Origin: Bacteroides sp.
Lineage (GTDB): Bacteria > Bacteroidota > Bacteroidia > Bacteroidales > Bacteroidaceae
Assembly (NCBI GenBank): GCA_021201335.1
Contig: JAJQFD010000042.1
Span: 310,001 to 374,000, forward strand
DNA: 64,000 bases
Reading direction: 5' to 3'
Position numbers and translations under genes: made by a program. Shown in pieces: positions 39,006 to 47,475 of the stretch; the stretch's first letter is position 1, and the number at the start of each line of letters is the position of its first letter. The notes beneath the pieces are model-generated. The model worked only from the letters and a program-made list of their open reading frames with translations, ran no database searches and was not told where the DNA came from.

Positions 39006-40901
39006 ATGAAAAAGTTAATTTTACTCCTTTCATCCGTTATACTCCTATTTGCCTGCCAGGATGATATAATATCAGAATATTCCGACCAAACAGATACCAG
39101 TGTAGATGCTTTTACTTTCGCTGAAGAAGATATCCTGAAAGGACGAATACGCGTCAAATTAAAAGAAGAGCCTCCGGGCGAAGTAGCCGTTAGAGACGTT
39201 AATGGTACGGTAACTACAGGAATTGATGCCTTGGATGATATTGCCCCCGTTCTGGGAATTACTCAGATTAAACGTATTTTCCCACCTACCGGAAAATTTG
39301 AAGAACGTACCCGCCGGAAAGGAATGCACCTTTGGTATGATATCTGGTTCACGGCAGATTTAGCGGCTACACGTGCCACAGGAGAACTAGCTGCCATGGA
39401 AGAATTTGAAATTGTTACACCGGTAGTGAAAGTTGTTTCTACCCGTAGTCCCTTACTATCGACTTTTGAAACTCATTTAATCGATGCTCTGAGGCAAAGC
39501 AATGAACTATCTTTCAATGATCCCGACTTACCCAAACAATGGAATTACTATAATCCGGGAACAGAATCATGGCAGGAAGCAAATGCAGATGTGCGTTTAA
39601 TTGATGTCTGGCAACAATATAACGGTCATCCGGATATCATCGTAGCGTTGGTAGATGGGGGTATCGACCTGGATCATCCCGACCTGAAGCCTAACTTATG
39701 GATGAACAGCAATGAAATCCCTGATAACGGGCTGGACGACGATAGCAACGGGTATGTGGATGATATATACGGCTATAACTTTGTCTCCGGGAATGCAACC
39801 ATTACACCCAATAAACATGGTACGCATGTGGCCGGAATTATCGGAGCAGCCAATAACAACCAGATAGGTGTTTGTGGTATTGCGGGAGGCAATGGTACAG
39901 TCAACAGTGGAGTTAAGTTAATGAGCTGCCAAACCTTTCAGCATCCGGGAGGAAGGACAGAATATGAAGAATCTGCTACCTACGACGATATTGCGGCAGT
40001 CATCAAATATGGAGCAGACAATGGAGCCGTTATCTGCCAGAATAGTTGGGGATACTCTCTGGAAGCAACCGTTTTCTCTGGAAGAAATACCCGGTCCTCC
40101 TATATTGATCCTGCCCACAAAGATGCCATAGATTATTTTGTGGAGTATGCCGGATGTGATAACAACTTGAACCAACTACCCGGAAGTCCGATGAAGGGAG
40201 GAATCGTATTGTTCGCTTCGGGAAATAGTAACACACCGATTCCAAGTATCGCTGCGCCCGCCGATTACAACAAAGTACTGGGTATTGCAGCCATAGGCCC
40301 GGATTACAAAAAGGCTGATTACTCCAACTATGGTACTTATATGGACCTTTCTGCACCGGGAGGAGGCAAAGATATAGAGGAAAAGAAAATATGGAGCACG
40401 ACTATGACTGAGATGGGTAGCTATATGTATCAGGCTGGTACTTCAATGGCGTGCCCCCATGTTGCCGGGGTCGCTGCATTGGTTATCCAGAAGCACGGTG
40501 TAGGGAAACCGGGATTTACCGCTGCCCAACTGGAAGAAATTCTTCTCACCACAGCCTACGATATATCCGAGTATAACCCGAAATATGTAGGCCAATTAGG
40601 ATTTGGATGCGTAAACGCCGCTGCAGCCTTACAAGCAGATTTACCCCCGCACAAACCGTTTTCGCTTGCATCCAATCCGGTCACCAATGGAAATTTGTCG
40701 TTTACGGTTCATACGGATTTAGCCGGGCAAGCGATCATTGCCATTTACAATAGCACGGGAAACAAGATTCTTCAAAAAGAGATTGTGACCAAGCGGTATG
40801 TTCTTTTCAGCCTTGATATTCATGAATTGGCGGCAGGTTACTATACGTTGCAATACGAATGCAACGAACAGGTTATCAAAGAGAAATTTATCAAGTACTA
40901 A
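39006..40901 (+). CDS. S8 subtilisin-like lipoprotein protease with T9SS-like C-terminal domain
   Basis: A 631-residue protein. The N-terminus is a lipoprotein signal (MKKLILLLSSVILLFAC). A prodomain-like region follows (residues about 30-170), then the subtilase domain with all catalytic residues in order: Asp in IIVALVDGGIDLDHPD, His in NKHGTHVAGIIGA, Asn in QNSWG-type context, and Ser in YQAGTSMACPHVAGVAAL. The last 75 residues, from SLASNPVTNGNLSF to the end VIKEKFIKY, resemble a type A sorting domain of the type IX secretion system. A lipobox together with a T9SS-like tail is unusual. The next gene encodes a PorV/PorQ family protein, the natural partner of such tails. Intact. Confidence 0.88.
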   Translation: MKKLILLLSSVILLFACQDDIISEYSDQTDTSVDAFTFAEEDILKGRIRVKLKEEPPGEVAVRDVNGTVTTGIDALDDIAPVLGITQIKRIFPPTGKFEERTRRKGMHLWYDIWFTADLAATRATGELAAMEEFEIVTPVVKVVSTRSPLLSTFETHLIDALRQSNELSFNDPDLPKQWNYYNPGTESWQEANADVRLIDVWQQYNGHPDIIVALVDGGIDLDHPDLKPNLWMNSNEIPDNGLDDDSNGYVDDIYGYNFVSGNATITPNKHGTHVAGIIGAANNNQIGVCGIAGGNGTVNSGVKLMSCQTFQHPGGRTEYEESATYDDIAAVIKYGADNGAVICQNSWGYSLEATVFSGRNTRSSYIDPAHKDAIDYFVEYAGCDNNLNQLPGSPMKGGIVLFASGNSNTPIPSIAAPADYNKVLGIAAIGPDYKKADYSNYGTYMDLSAPGGGKDIEEKKIWSTTMTEMGSYMYQAGTSMACPHVAGVAALVIQKHGVGKPGFTAAQLEEILLTTAYDISEYNPKYVGQLGFGCVNAAAALQADLPPHKPFSLASNPVTNGNLSFTVHTDLAGQAIIAIYNSTGNKILQKEIVTKRYVLFSLDIHELAAGYYTLQYECNEQVIKEKFIKY

Positions 40902-40928
40902 CTTCATCTGATAAAAACAAAAGAAAAA

Positions 40929-41915
40929 ATGAAGAAGATTATCGTCTCTATATTCTTCCTGAGCTTTACTACATGGACTGCGAAAGGACAAAATGAAATG
41001 AAACCCATCAATACCGGGGCAGCCAACTTCCTCACTATTGCTCCTGATGCACAGGGAGCTGCCACAGGCGGTGCCGGAGTAGCAGTTACCGGAAGAGATC
41101 ATACCATCTTCTATAATGCCGCCGGTGCATTGCTGGATAACACCCGCAAAGGAGGAGTCACTGCTACATTTGCCCCGTGGATGCGCGGACAAGAATCCGG
41201 ACACTCATTGAATAGTTTAGCCGGCTTTTACAAAATAGACAATAAAAATGCTTTGTTGGCCAGTGTTCGCTACTATCATTATCCAAAAATAGAAGAGATA
41301 ACCGGGGGTGAGATAACCGGTAAAATACATCCGAAAGAACTAGCTATTGATATTGGTTATGCCCGGGAATTGTTTCAGAACTTTGCTGTCTCAGCTACAT
41401 TCCGGTATGTTTATTCGAACATGGGGAATATAGGAGAGGCTAAAAACGCGAGTGCCGTTGCATTTGATATCGGCGCACTCTACAAACAAGCCTTTTCGAT
41501 GATGCCCGAAGGCTCCTGGGCACTAGGTCTCACAGTAAGTAATATCGGTTCGAAAATAAAATACCTGGATACGAAAGAAGACCTTCCCGCAGTGGCTAAA
41601 CTGGGTGGATCGGTTGATTTACCCTTTTCAAACAATCATCGGATTATGTTGGTTGCCGACTTTGGTTACCGCTTTCTACCTTCCGATATTAAGGCTGCCA
41701 ATGTAAGTGCGGGACTGGAATATACGCTTATGCAGCATTTGATGTTTCGAGGGGGCTACCATTACGGAGATACCGATAAAGGAGATAATAGCTATGGCAC
41801 TGCCGGTTTAGGTATAAACTACCTGGGTGGGCATGTGGACTTCACGTGGTTATTTGCACAAAATGACAGCCCGTTGAAAAACTCTTTCTGGGTGTCTCTT
41901 GGCTTTTCCTTTTAA
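40929..41915 (+). CDS. PorV/PorQ-family outer-membrane protein
   Basis: A 328-residue beta-barrel protein with a signal peptide ending near TWTAKGQ. The start of the mature part, INTGAANFLTIAPDAQGAATGGAGVAVTG, is the hallmark of PorV/PorQ proteins, and the terminal aromatic strand FWVSLGFSF supports outer-membrane insertion. PorV carries T9SS cargo tails to the attachment complex; PorQ is related. It lies 28 bp after a protease with a T9SS-like tail, so the two are likely a dedicated pair. No other T9SS gene is in the window. Confidence 0.88.
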   Translation: MKKIIVSIFFLSFTTWTAKGQNEMKPINTGAANFLTIAPDAQGAATGGAGVAVTGRDHTIFYNAAGALLDNTRKGGVTATFAPWMRGQESGHSLNSLAGFYKIDNKNALLASVRYYHYPKIEEITGGEITGKIHPKELAIDIGYARELFQNFAVSATFRYVYSNMGNIGEAKNASAVAFDIGALYKQAFSMMPEGSWALGLTVSNIGSKIKYLDTKEDLPAVAKLGGSVDLPFSNNHRIMLVADFGYRFLPSDIKAANVSAGLEYTLMQHLMFRGGYHYGDTDKGDNSYGTAGLGINYLGGHVDFTWLFAQNDSPLKNSFWVSLGFSF

Positions 41916-41972
41916 AGTTTGAAAAAGAATACTGGTTGTTTCGGTTTTTTCTTCAGGATATTATCCGGAGGT

Positions 41973-42068
41973 GTAGGGGCATCCTTTGTGGGTGTCCTCT
42001 GATCATATTTATATTCTAAACGATATCAAGCAAACCATTATTCGGGCACCCACAAGGGACGCTCCTAC
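41973..42068. repeat. Imperfect 25-bp inverted repeat, MITE-like or bidirectional terminator
   Basis: The 25-bp arm at 41973-41997 (contains TTTGTGGGTG) is complementary, with about five mismatches, to 42044-42068 (contains CACCCACAAG). The arms flank 46 bp and sit between convergent genes. Confidence 0.6.
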
Positions 42069-42089
42069 CCATGGGATCCACATTCTCCA

Positions 42090-43292
42090 TTAAATACCCA
42101 CCGTCTTTGTCTCACTGGCATACAGATAGTTTACGTCCAAAGTATTCACGTCCACCTTATCGGCGGGTAACTGATTGTAGGTGACGAATGTCTTTAAAGT
42201 CAGTTTTGAATTAGCATCCAGAAAGAATAACTGATGATCATCGCTATCCAACTCTTTATGATCGGCACCCGCCAGCACCGTTACCTGCTCTATCGTTGCA
42301 TTATCATTCACGCGGAGCAACAGCCATTGGGGATATTTTTGCTTGGGGAAGCTAGATTTATAACGCTCAATGTAATACAACAAGAGTTCCTGCTTACCGG
42401 TTTTGGGTAACCGTTTGGAAAAGATCAATGTATCATACGTATCCAGCAAAGTGTACTGACTGTTTATGGTATCTGCAAACTCACCATAGCTGAAGTAATC
42501 GTTCAGATAATAATTATTTTCTTCATCTTTTATGGTTGTCCATTCAAACCTATTGGGTTGGGAAGGATCATACGAAAGAGAGTCAAGGGAAGCCAGTTCG
42601 GGATTTCCCAGTGGCAGTTTACAAAAGGGTACGTTCTCAATCAGTTCTTTAAAGCTCATGGATGCCGGAGACTTGCTCCGCCGCGACAGTTCCGAGATTG
42701 CACCACCTGCCATAATCTGGTATTGCATGGCATCTTTCTCTTCCAGGTATTTTATATCCTCTTCTTTATCATACGTCCACATTCGCCGGGCAGATCGAAT
42801 ACTGAAGTTGTCTTCGATAATATAAGATATAATACCATTTTCAATGCTCTGTGAAATCACGGAAGAGTCGATAATATCTTTCTCATTGGCTGTTACTACT
42901 ACATAATATTCACTCTCTCCTTTCGCCAGCCAAACCAGCATAACGGCTGTGCGGTTATCTACAGAGGGTATGGTGTAACATTGGTACTTGGCTGCTTCCA
43001 ACTCTTTCTTCTTGAGGTGATCTCTTAACTTGTCGGTGGGTTGGTAGCCGGGATTTTTATTGATTAAATCGAGAACCACGTAAGACGACAATGGCAAAGC
43101 CATTTCTTTGTATTTGCCAGAGTCCGATTTTAGATATAAACTGTATATCTCCGGAAGTGAGCGTCTAGCTGTATCCGGAATGTTCTCTGCTATAATAGGT
43201 GTTGCATCCTGATTTTGTTTTTCCATTTTCCCCATGCAGGAGGATACCATCAACAAAAGTATTGCCGATAACAGATAACATGTTTTCTTCAT
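42090..43292 (-). CDS. Hypothetical lipoprotein
   Basis: A 400-residue protein with a lipoprotein signal (MKKTCYLLSAILLLMVSSC). The mature part is acidic and contains many Y, D and E residues with beta-strand patterns such as YYVVVTANEKDII and QWLLLRVNDNATIEQVTVLAG. I recognise no family. The upstream minus-strand neighbour encodes a cytoplasmic beta-propeller-like protein 92 bp away; they may be cotranscribed. Located probably at the periplasmic or outer face of the envelope. Confidence 0.75.
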   Translation of the reverse strand: MKKTCYLLSAILLLMVSSCMGKMEKQNQDATPIIAENIPDTARRSLPEIYSLYLKSDSGKYKEMALPLSSYVVLDLINKNPGYQPTDKLRDHLKKKELEAAKYQCYTIPSVDNRTAVMLVWLAKGESEYYVVVTANEKDIIDSSVISQSIENGIISYIIEDNFSIRSARRMWTYDKEEDIKYLEEKDAMQYQIMAGGAISELSRRSKSPASMSFKELIENVPFCKLPLGNPELASLDSLSYDPSQPNRFEWTTIKDEENNYYLNDYFSYGEFADTINSQYTLLDTYDTLIFSKRLPKTGKQELLLYYIERYKSSFPKQKYPQWLLLRVNDNATIEQVTVLAGADHKELDSDDHQLFFLDANSKLTLKTFVTYNQLPADKVDVNTLDVNYLYASETKTVGI

Positions 43293-43384
43293 CGTTTCGT
43301 CTTTTATATTTCAGCCAGTCACTGGCACGGATAATTGTGTTTGCTTCTATCTTTCGGGAGAACCAGACTATTGAGATAGGTAGT

Positions 43385-44647
43385 TTACCACACCCATACC
43401 TGCGGCTCATCTTTCCACAGCAATAATCTGAAAACTTCATAGTGATCACCATTCCCGATGGTGTGGGTATCTCTGTGTCCTTTTCCCAATTGAAGTTTAT
43501 GCAACATACCGGAATAAGAACCCACCCAAAGTGTTTTCTCGTCATCGGAAAGGGTCATTCCACTGATAGTTGACCCCAAAAAGTGCCTCCAAATCTTTTT
43601 TCCGCTTTTATCGAAAGCCTTAATATATCCATAAGCATCTCCCAATATATAATAATCCGATGTGGCAACTCCGGCGTATATTCTCATTTCTTCGTCAATG
43701 ACCACATAATCATCGCTTTCCTCATAAGGTTCAATGATGGCTCCATCCAGTTTATCTCTGTCTACCCCAATGGTAATGCCATTGTAGAAATGGCAAGAAT
43801 TGGTTATTAGCTGGCTGTCATCTTTCGAAAATAAACAGAAATGAGGGTAGGATGATTGCGGGCCAATGGAACCCAGCTCTTCACCATCGAGGTTTAGAAT
43901 CCGATGTTCAGAACACTGATCAGCCACTACAATATACTGGTTCTTATGGTCCATCGTTCCATTCTCCATGTCCAAATAATGATCGGGGTCTTCCTCTTCT
44001 TCCAGTTCGTTCCAGTCAATATCCGGGTGTATCAGTTTCTCTTCCTGATCAAGCAGATAAATTCCTTCTGAACTAACCACCAGCACTTTACTGCCATCAT
44101 TAAATGGAATAAGCTCTGTAATTCCCTCTTCGGCCAATTTATAGAGGGTAAATTCATTCAATAATGGACCTTCCCAACCTTTATAAACAGCCACTTTATC
44201 TTGCCGGACAACAGCAAAAATATTCCCTTGTTTGGATTTTCCAACGGCACGAATGGAATCATCCAGTTCTGTAACCTGATTGCCATCCAGCAAATATGCC
44301 TGTCGGGTTTCATAAGAAGCACCTGTGAGAAAAACGATTTTCTCCTCTTCAATAAAATAGAGTTGTGTGATGGACTGCGACTTATTATCCATAAATCTGA
44401 CCATCGGTGCATGGGACGGTGGGAAGTCTTTCCGAAATTCATCTACCCTATTTTCCAGGTTAGCTTCCTTCAGAAGATCAAATACTCCTTCGGCTAAACG
44501 TTCTCTTTTCTCCTGAGGTTCTTTCCCTTTCCATTTATCCCAGCCGTTTTCTTCGGCGAAGGCCACCATTTCATTAATGGATTGGGCATACTTTTCGCCT
44601 TCCTCATACCACTGCTTCTGTAGGTTTGCTCGATTCGTCTCTTTCAT
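43385..44647 (-). CDS. Hypothetical beta-propeller-like protein
   Basis: A 420-residue protein without a signal peptide. The first 80 residues are helical and charged (NGWDKWKGKEPQEKRERLAEG). The rest shows repeated blade-like strands, for example SKVLVVSSEGIYLLDQEEKL, GYIKAFDKSGKKIWRHFLGS and SDDEKTLWVGSYSGMLHKLQLGK, as in WD40- or PQQ-like propellers. No catalytic motif is evident; a protein-binding scaffold is the likely role. Very acidic in the middle (LEEEEDPDHYLDMENG). It shares a divergent intergenic region with the rhomboid gene. Confidence 0.75.
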   Translation of the reverse strand: MKETNRANLQKQWYEEGEKYAQSINEMVAFAEENGWDKWKGKEPQEKRERLAEGVFDLLKEANLENRVDEFRKDFPPSHAPMVRFMDNKSQSITQLYFIEEEKIVFLTGASYETRQAYLLDGNQVTELDDSIRAVGKSKQGNIFAVVRQDKVAVYKGWEGPLLNEFTLYKLAEEGITELIPFNDGSKVLVVSSEGIYLLDQEEKLIHPDIDWNELEEEEDPDHYLDMENGTMDHKNQYIVVADQCSEHRILNLDGEELGSIGPQSSYPHFCLFSKDDSQLITNSCHFYNGITIGVDRDKLDGAIIEPYEESDDYVVIDEEMRIYAGVATSDYYILGDAYGYIKAFDKSGKKIWRHFLGSTISGMTLSDDEKTLWVGSYSGMLHKLQLGKGHRDTHTIGNGDHYEVFRLLLWKDEPQVWVW

Positions 44648-44765
44648 AATTAATTTGTTTGGCGGTTAAAATTAGTAATTTATCCATTAATTAACCTAAT
44701 AATTGTTTATTAAACTTTATTTACCCGGAATTAGCTGAGAGAAATTACTCCATTCGTATTTATTT

Positions 44766-44850
44766 CGGATGCTACCGGCATTTGTGTCCAATCCTACCGG
44801 AATCCGGGTCGGATGCAACCGGGATTTGAATCGAATGCTACCGGAATTTC
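44766..44850. repeat. 22-bp tandem repeat, GCTACCGG class (four units)
   Basis: CCGG falls at 44775, 44797, 44819 and 44841, exactly 22 bp apart. The units read ATGCTACCGGCATT, ATCCTACCGGAATC, ATGCAACCGGGATT and ATGCTACCGGAATT, with a partly conserved TCGRAT spacer. The block ends a few bases before the rhomboid promoter. Same repeat as at 24.82-24.89 kb. Confidence 0.85.
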
Positions 44851-44854
44851 TTCG

Positions 44855-44886
44855 TTTGGAAAATAGGATGCTTTGCTTTAGCTTTG
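44855..44886 (+). promoter_or_regulatory. Promoter of the rhomboid gene
   Basis: TTTG (44855-44858), 20 bp gap, TAGCTTTG (44879-44886): a full match to the Bacteroidetes -33/-7 pattern, 24 bp before the ATG. Confidence 0.75.
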
Positions 44887-44910
44887 CAAACATAAAAGCA
44901 AACTCTGTGC

Positions 44911-46518
44911 ATGATTAAAGACAAGCTACGTTTCATCTTTCTGCCGTTCTTCCTTTGCGCCATCGGAATATTAATCGGATATACCTTTCTGCATTGGTTG
45001 CTTATTATCCGGCTGGACTTGTTTCAACCCCAAGAAATTTACCTGGAGTTTGTATTTCCCGGTATCATTTGCACACTCATCGGCTGCTTTTATCTCCGAA
45101 GGAAAATTAAACTGTTTTATAATCCGCGTCCACATGATTTCTACACCATACTATGTGTAATGGGTTTATTGGTTCCTACCATGATTGCTCAAAGCTACCT
45201 GATGAAGCAACAAGGCCGTCTGATTGAAATGGATACACCGGATAAAATTGATTCGCAACATCAGGTGAAATATTATTCCATCGAGAATTCCGTTATTCCC
45301 AAAGCAGCTACGGGAGCTTACGTCAGCAGAAGCAATGCCGACAGGCATGGAAATAAAATTATGATAACCGTTTATTTTGTAACTCCCCTCTTAACAAATC
45401 CCGATTTGGGAGAGTTGCACACCCACAATAACTGGATTGCAACTTCGTTTAAACGAAAGTTCTCCAATACGGCTTTCGACGATAAAGAAATACAAAAAAA
45501 AGAAATACAAGAGTTTATAAACGAAGCCTTTTTCAAATTCGAGCGATATCCCTTTACTACCAAATACCTTGTAAATCTTCGGACAGATAACAACTGGAAT
45601 CACTACTTGTCGGCAGCGCAAAATTCAAATCATTATGTAGGGAAAGAAAACATTGTGATTCTCGAAGAAATCATCGGAGAATATGAAACCCGAACCGGAA
45701 ATAGCTTTGTCTGGATTTTCCGTTCGCTGGCCATTGCGAATCTTATCTGGTTACTGATTACACTTTTTACCCCTGTATTCGAAGGAGACATGAGAATATA
45801 CCGTTTGCCAGCCAGTGAGAAAAAAACGCTTTATACCAAATTTACGGTTAACTGGAGGTCTTTGTACTCTCTCAAATTTTATTGGGCTACTTCTTCCATT
45901 ATCTTTGTCAACATAGTGGTATTTATTCTTCTCTTATTCGATGGTATTGACCTGTCGTCTCCCCAGGCAGACGAATTAATAAAATGGGGAGCTTCCTTCG
46001 GTCCGCTTATCAGAGAAGGAGAATGGTGGAGGCTGTTTACCTGCATATTCCTACATGCCGGGGTTGTTCATCTGGTGTACAATATGTTGAGCCTGGCTCT
46101 GATTGGGTGGTTTACAGAAAGGGAAGTCGGGAGTTTCCGGTTTTTCCTTATTTACCTGCTAACCGGGATAGCGGGTAGTTATTGCAGCTTTCTGTTTCAC
46201 GAATCGACAGTTAGTGTAGGGGCATCCGGTGCCATATTCGGTATGTATGGACTGGGAGCAGCTTTATCGATCAACCGGTATTTCAGCAAAGATACGATTG
46301 GGATACTCCTTCTCTTCGGTCTTCCTTACATGGCTATCAATCTGATTTATGGTTTATTGGTATCCGATATTGATATGTCTGCCCATTTGGGAGGAATGGC
46401 TTGCGGGTTTGTAATCGGACTGCTGTTTTTCTCTTTCCGAAAGAAAAGAATTTATTACAGAAAAATTATTGATCGATACCTGTATTCCTCATTACGAATA
46501 AAGAACACAAACCCATAA
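44911..46518 (+). CDS. Rhomboid-family intramembrane serine protease
   Basis: A 535-residue membrane protein. The N-terminal half has three hydrophobic segments (residues about 8-30, 43-62, 76-95), then a hydrophilic domain of about 160 residues with no recognised fold. The rhomboid core occupies roughly residues 330-525: WWRLFTCIFLHAGVVHLVYNMLSL, the catalytic Ser in SVGASGAIFGMYG and the catalytic His in SAHLGGMACGFVIG. It should cleave transmembrane substrates in the inner membrane. The large N-terminal extension may select substrates. A strong promoter and the 22-bp repeat block lie directly upstream. Confidence 0.9.
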   Translation: MIKDKLRFIFLPFFLCAIGILIGYTFLHWLLIIRLDLFQPQEIYLEFVFPGIICTLIGCFYLRRKIKLFYNPRPHDFYTILCVMGLLVPTMIAQSYLMKQQGRLIEMDTPDKIDSQHQVKYYSIENSVIPKAATGAYVSRSNADRHGNKIMITVYFVTPLLTNPDLGELHTHNNWIATSFKRKFSNTAFDDKEIQKKEIQEFINEAFFKFERYPFTTKYLVNLRTDNNWNHYLSAAQNSNHYVGKENIVILEEIIGEYETRTGNSFVWIFRSLAIANLIWLLITLFTPVFEGDMRIYRLPASEKKTLYTKFTVNWRSLYSLKFYWATSSIIFVNIVVFILLLFDGIDLSSPQADELIKWGASFGPLIREGEWWRLFTCIFLHAGVVHLVYNMLSLALIGWFTEREVGSFRFFLIYLLTGIAGSYCSFLFHESTVSVGASGAIFGMYGLGAALSINRYFSKDTIGILLLFGLPYMAINLIYGLLVSDIDMSAHLGGMACGFVIGLLFFSFRKKRIYYRKIIDRYLYSSLRIKNTNP

Positions 46519-46581
46519 TTCCTTTTTATTGAGTACTAAACCTTGATTCGTTCGTCTTACTCTATACAAAAATACAGTAAG

Positions 46582-47475
46582 ATGAAAAAACATACCTACA
46601 AAGGAGTAGTCGTACCGATGATCACTCCCGTTACTACTGAAGGAGAAATAGATACCCACGCCATTGAGAAAATCATCCAATTATTTGCTTCCTGCCATGT
46701 TTCTCCCCTCCTGATGGGAACCACCGGAGAAGGTAATTCCGTTTCTGTCGAACAAGGTAAACAGGTGGTTGAAGCTGCTGTAAAATCCGTTCCCACTGGT
46801 TCCGACATGGTGATTTACGCCGGGTTGAATGGTTGCAGTACCCGCGATCACATTCAAATGGCAGAAACCTACAAACAACTCGGAGCCGATGTTATTGTAG
46901 CAACCTTACCCAGTTACTATGCATTGACAGACGAGCAGATGTACTCCTATTATAAAACACTCGCAGACAACATAAAAGCTCCCTTGATGCTTTACAATAT
47001 CAAGGCTACTACTCACATGAGTATTCCACTGGAGGTAATTCACCGGTTAAGCCAGCACCCGAACATTGTTGGGCTGAAAGATTCCGAACGTGACCCTGAA
47101 CGGCTGAAAGAAGCGATTGCCTTGTCGAAAGCAACGCCCGGATTCTCTTATTTCTGTGGCTGGGCGGCCCAATCGGCCAACAGTTTACTGGAAAGTGCCG
47201 ACGGCATTGTGCCGAGCACGGGCAATTTTGTTCCGCAGATGTTTACCGACCTATACGAAGCTGCCATGCGGGGAGATAAAGAAACTGCGCAAAAATTACA
47301 GGAAGAGACAGACGAAATCGCCCGTATCTATCAGGCAAACCGCACTCTCGGCCAGTCACTCGCAGCCCTGAAGGTAATGATGGGTACGAAAGATCTTTGC
47401 GGCCCGGATATGCTCTCTCCCCTCACCCGATTAACCTTGGAAGAAGAACAAGAAATCATACTGAAAACACCATGA
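46582..47475 (+). CDS. DapA/NanA-family lyase
   Basis: The natural start is the ATG at 46582 (MKKHTYKGVVVPMITP), not the track start 13 codons earlier, giving 297 residues. It is a TIM-barrel aldolase of the dihydrodipicolinate synthase/N-acetylneuraminate lyase family: TTGEGNSV near residue 47, the Tyr in MLYNIKATTHMSIP near 138 and the Schiff-base lysine in VGLKDSERD near 166. The dapA role is unlikely; the linked symporter, Fe-alcohol dehydrogenase, PdxA-like dehydrogenase and DUF1537 kinase suggest aldol cleavage or dehydration of a 2-oxo sugar acid. The stop overlaps the symporter start (ATGA). Confidence 0.85.
   Translation: MKKHTYKGVVVPMITPVTTEGEIDTHAIEKIIQLFASCHVSPLLMGTTGEGNSVSVEQGKQVVEAAVKSVPTGSDMVIYAGLNGCSTRDHIQMAETYKQLGADVIVATLPSYYALTDEQMYSYYKTLADNIKAPLMLYNIKATTHMSIPLEVIHRLSQHPNIVGLKDSERDPERLKEAIALSKATPGFSYFCGWAAQSANSLLESADGIVPSTGNFVPQMFTDLYEAAMRGDKETAQKLQEETDEIARIYQANRTLGQSLAALKVMMGTKDLCGPDMLSPLTRLTLEEEQEIILKTP

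Noticed and set aside
44766-44850. CRISPR array
   Set aside because: The repeats are directly adjacent 22-bp units with partly conserved sequence throughout; there are no unique spacers and no cas genes.
46582-47475. Calling this gene dapA
   Set aside because: Its operon is catabolic (symporter, Fe-ADH, DUF1537 kinase), so lysine/DAP biosynthesis is unlikely.
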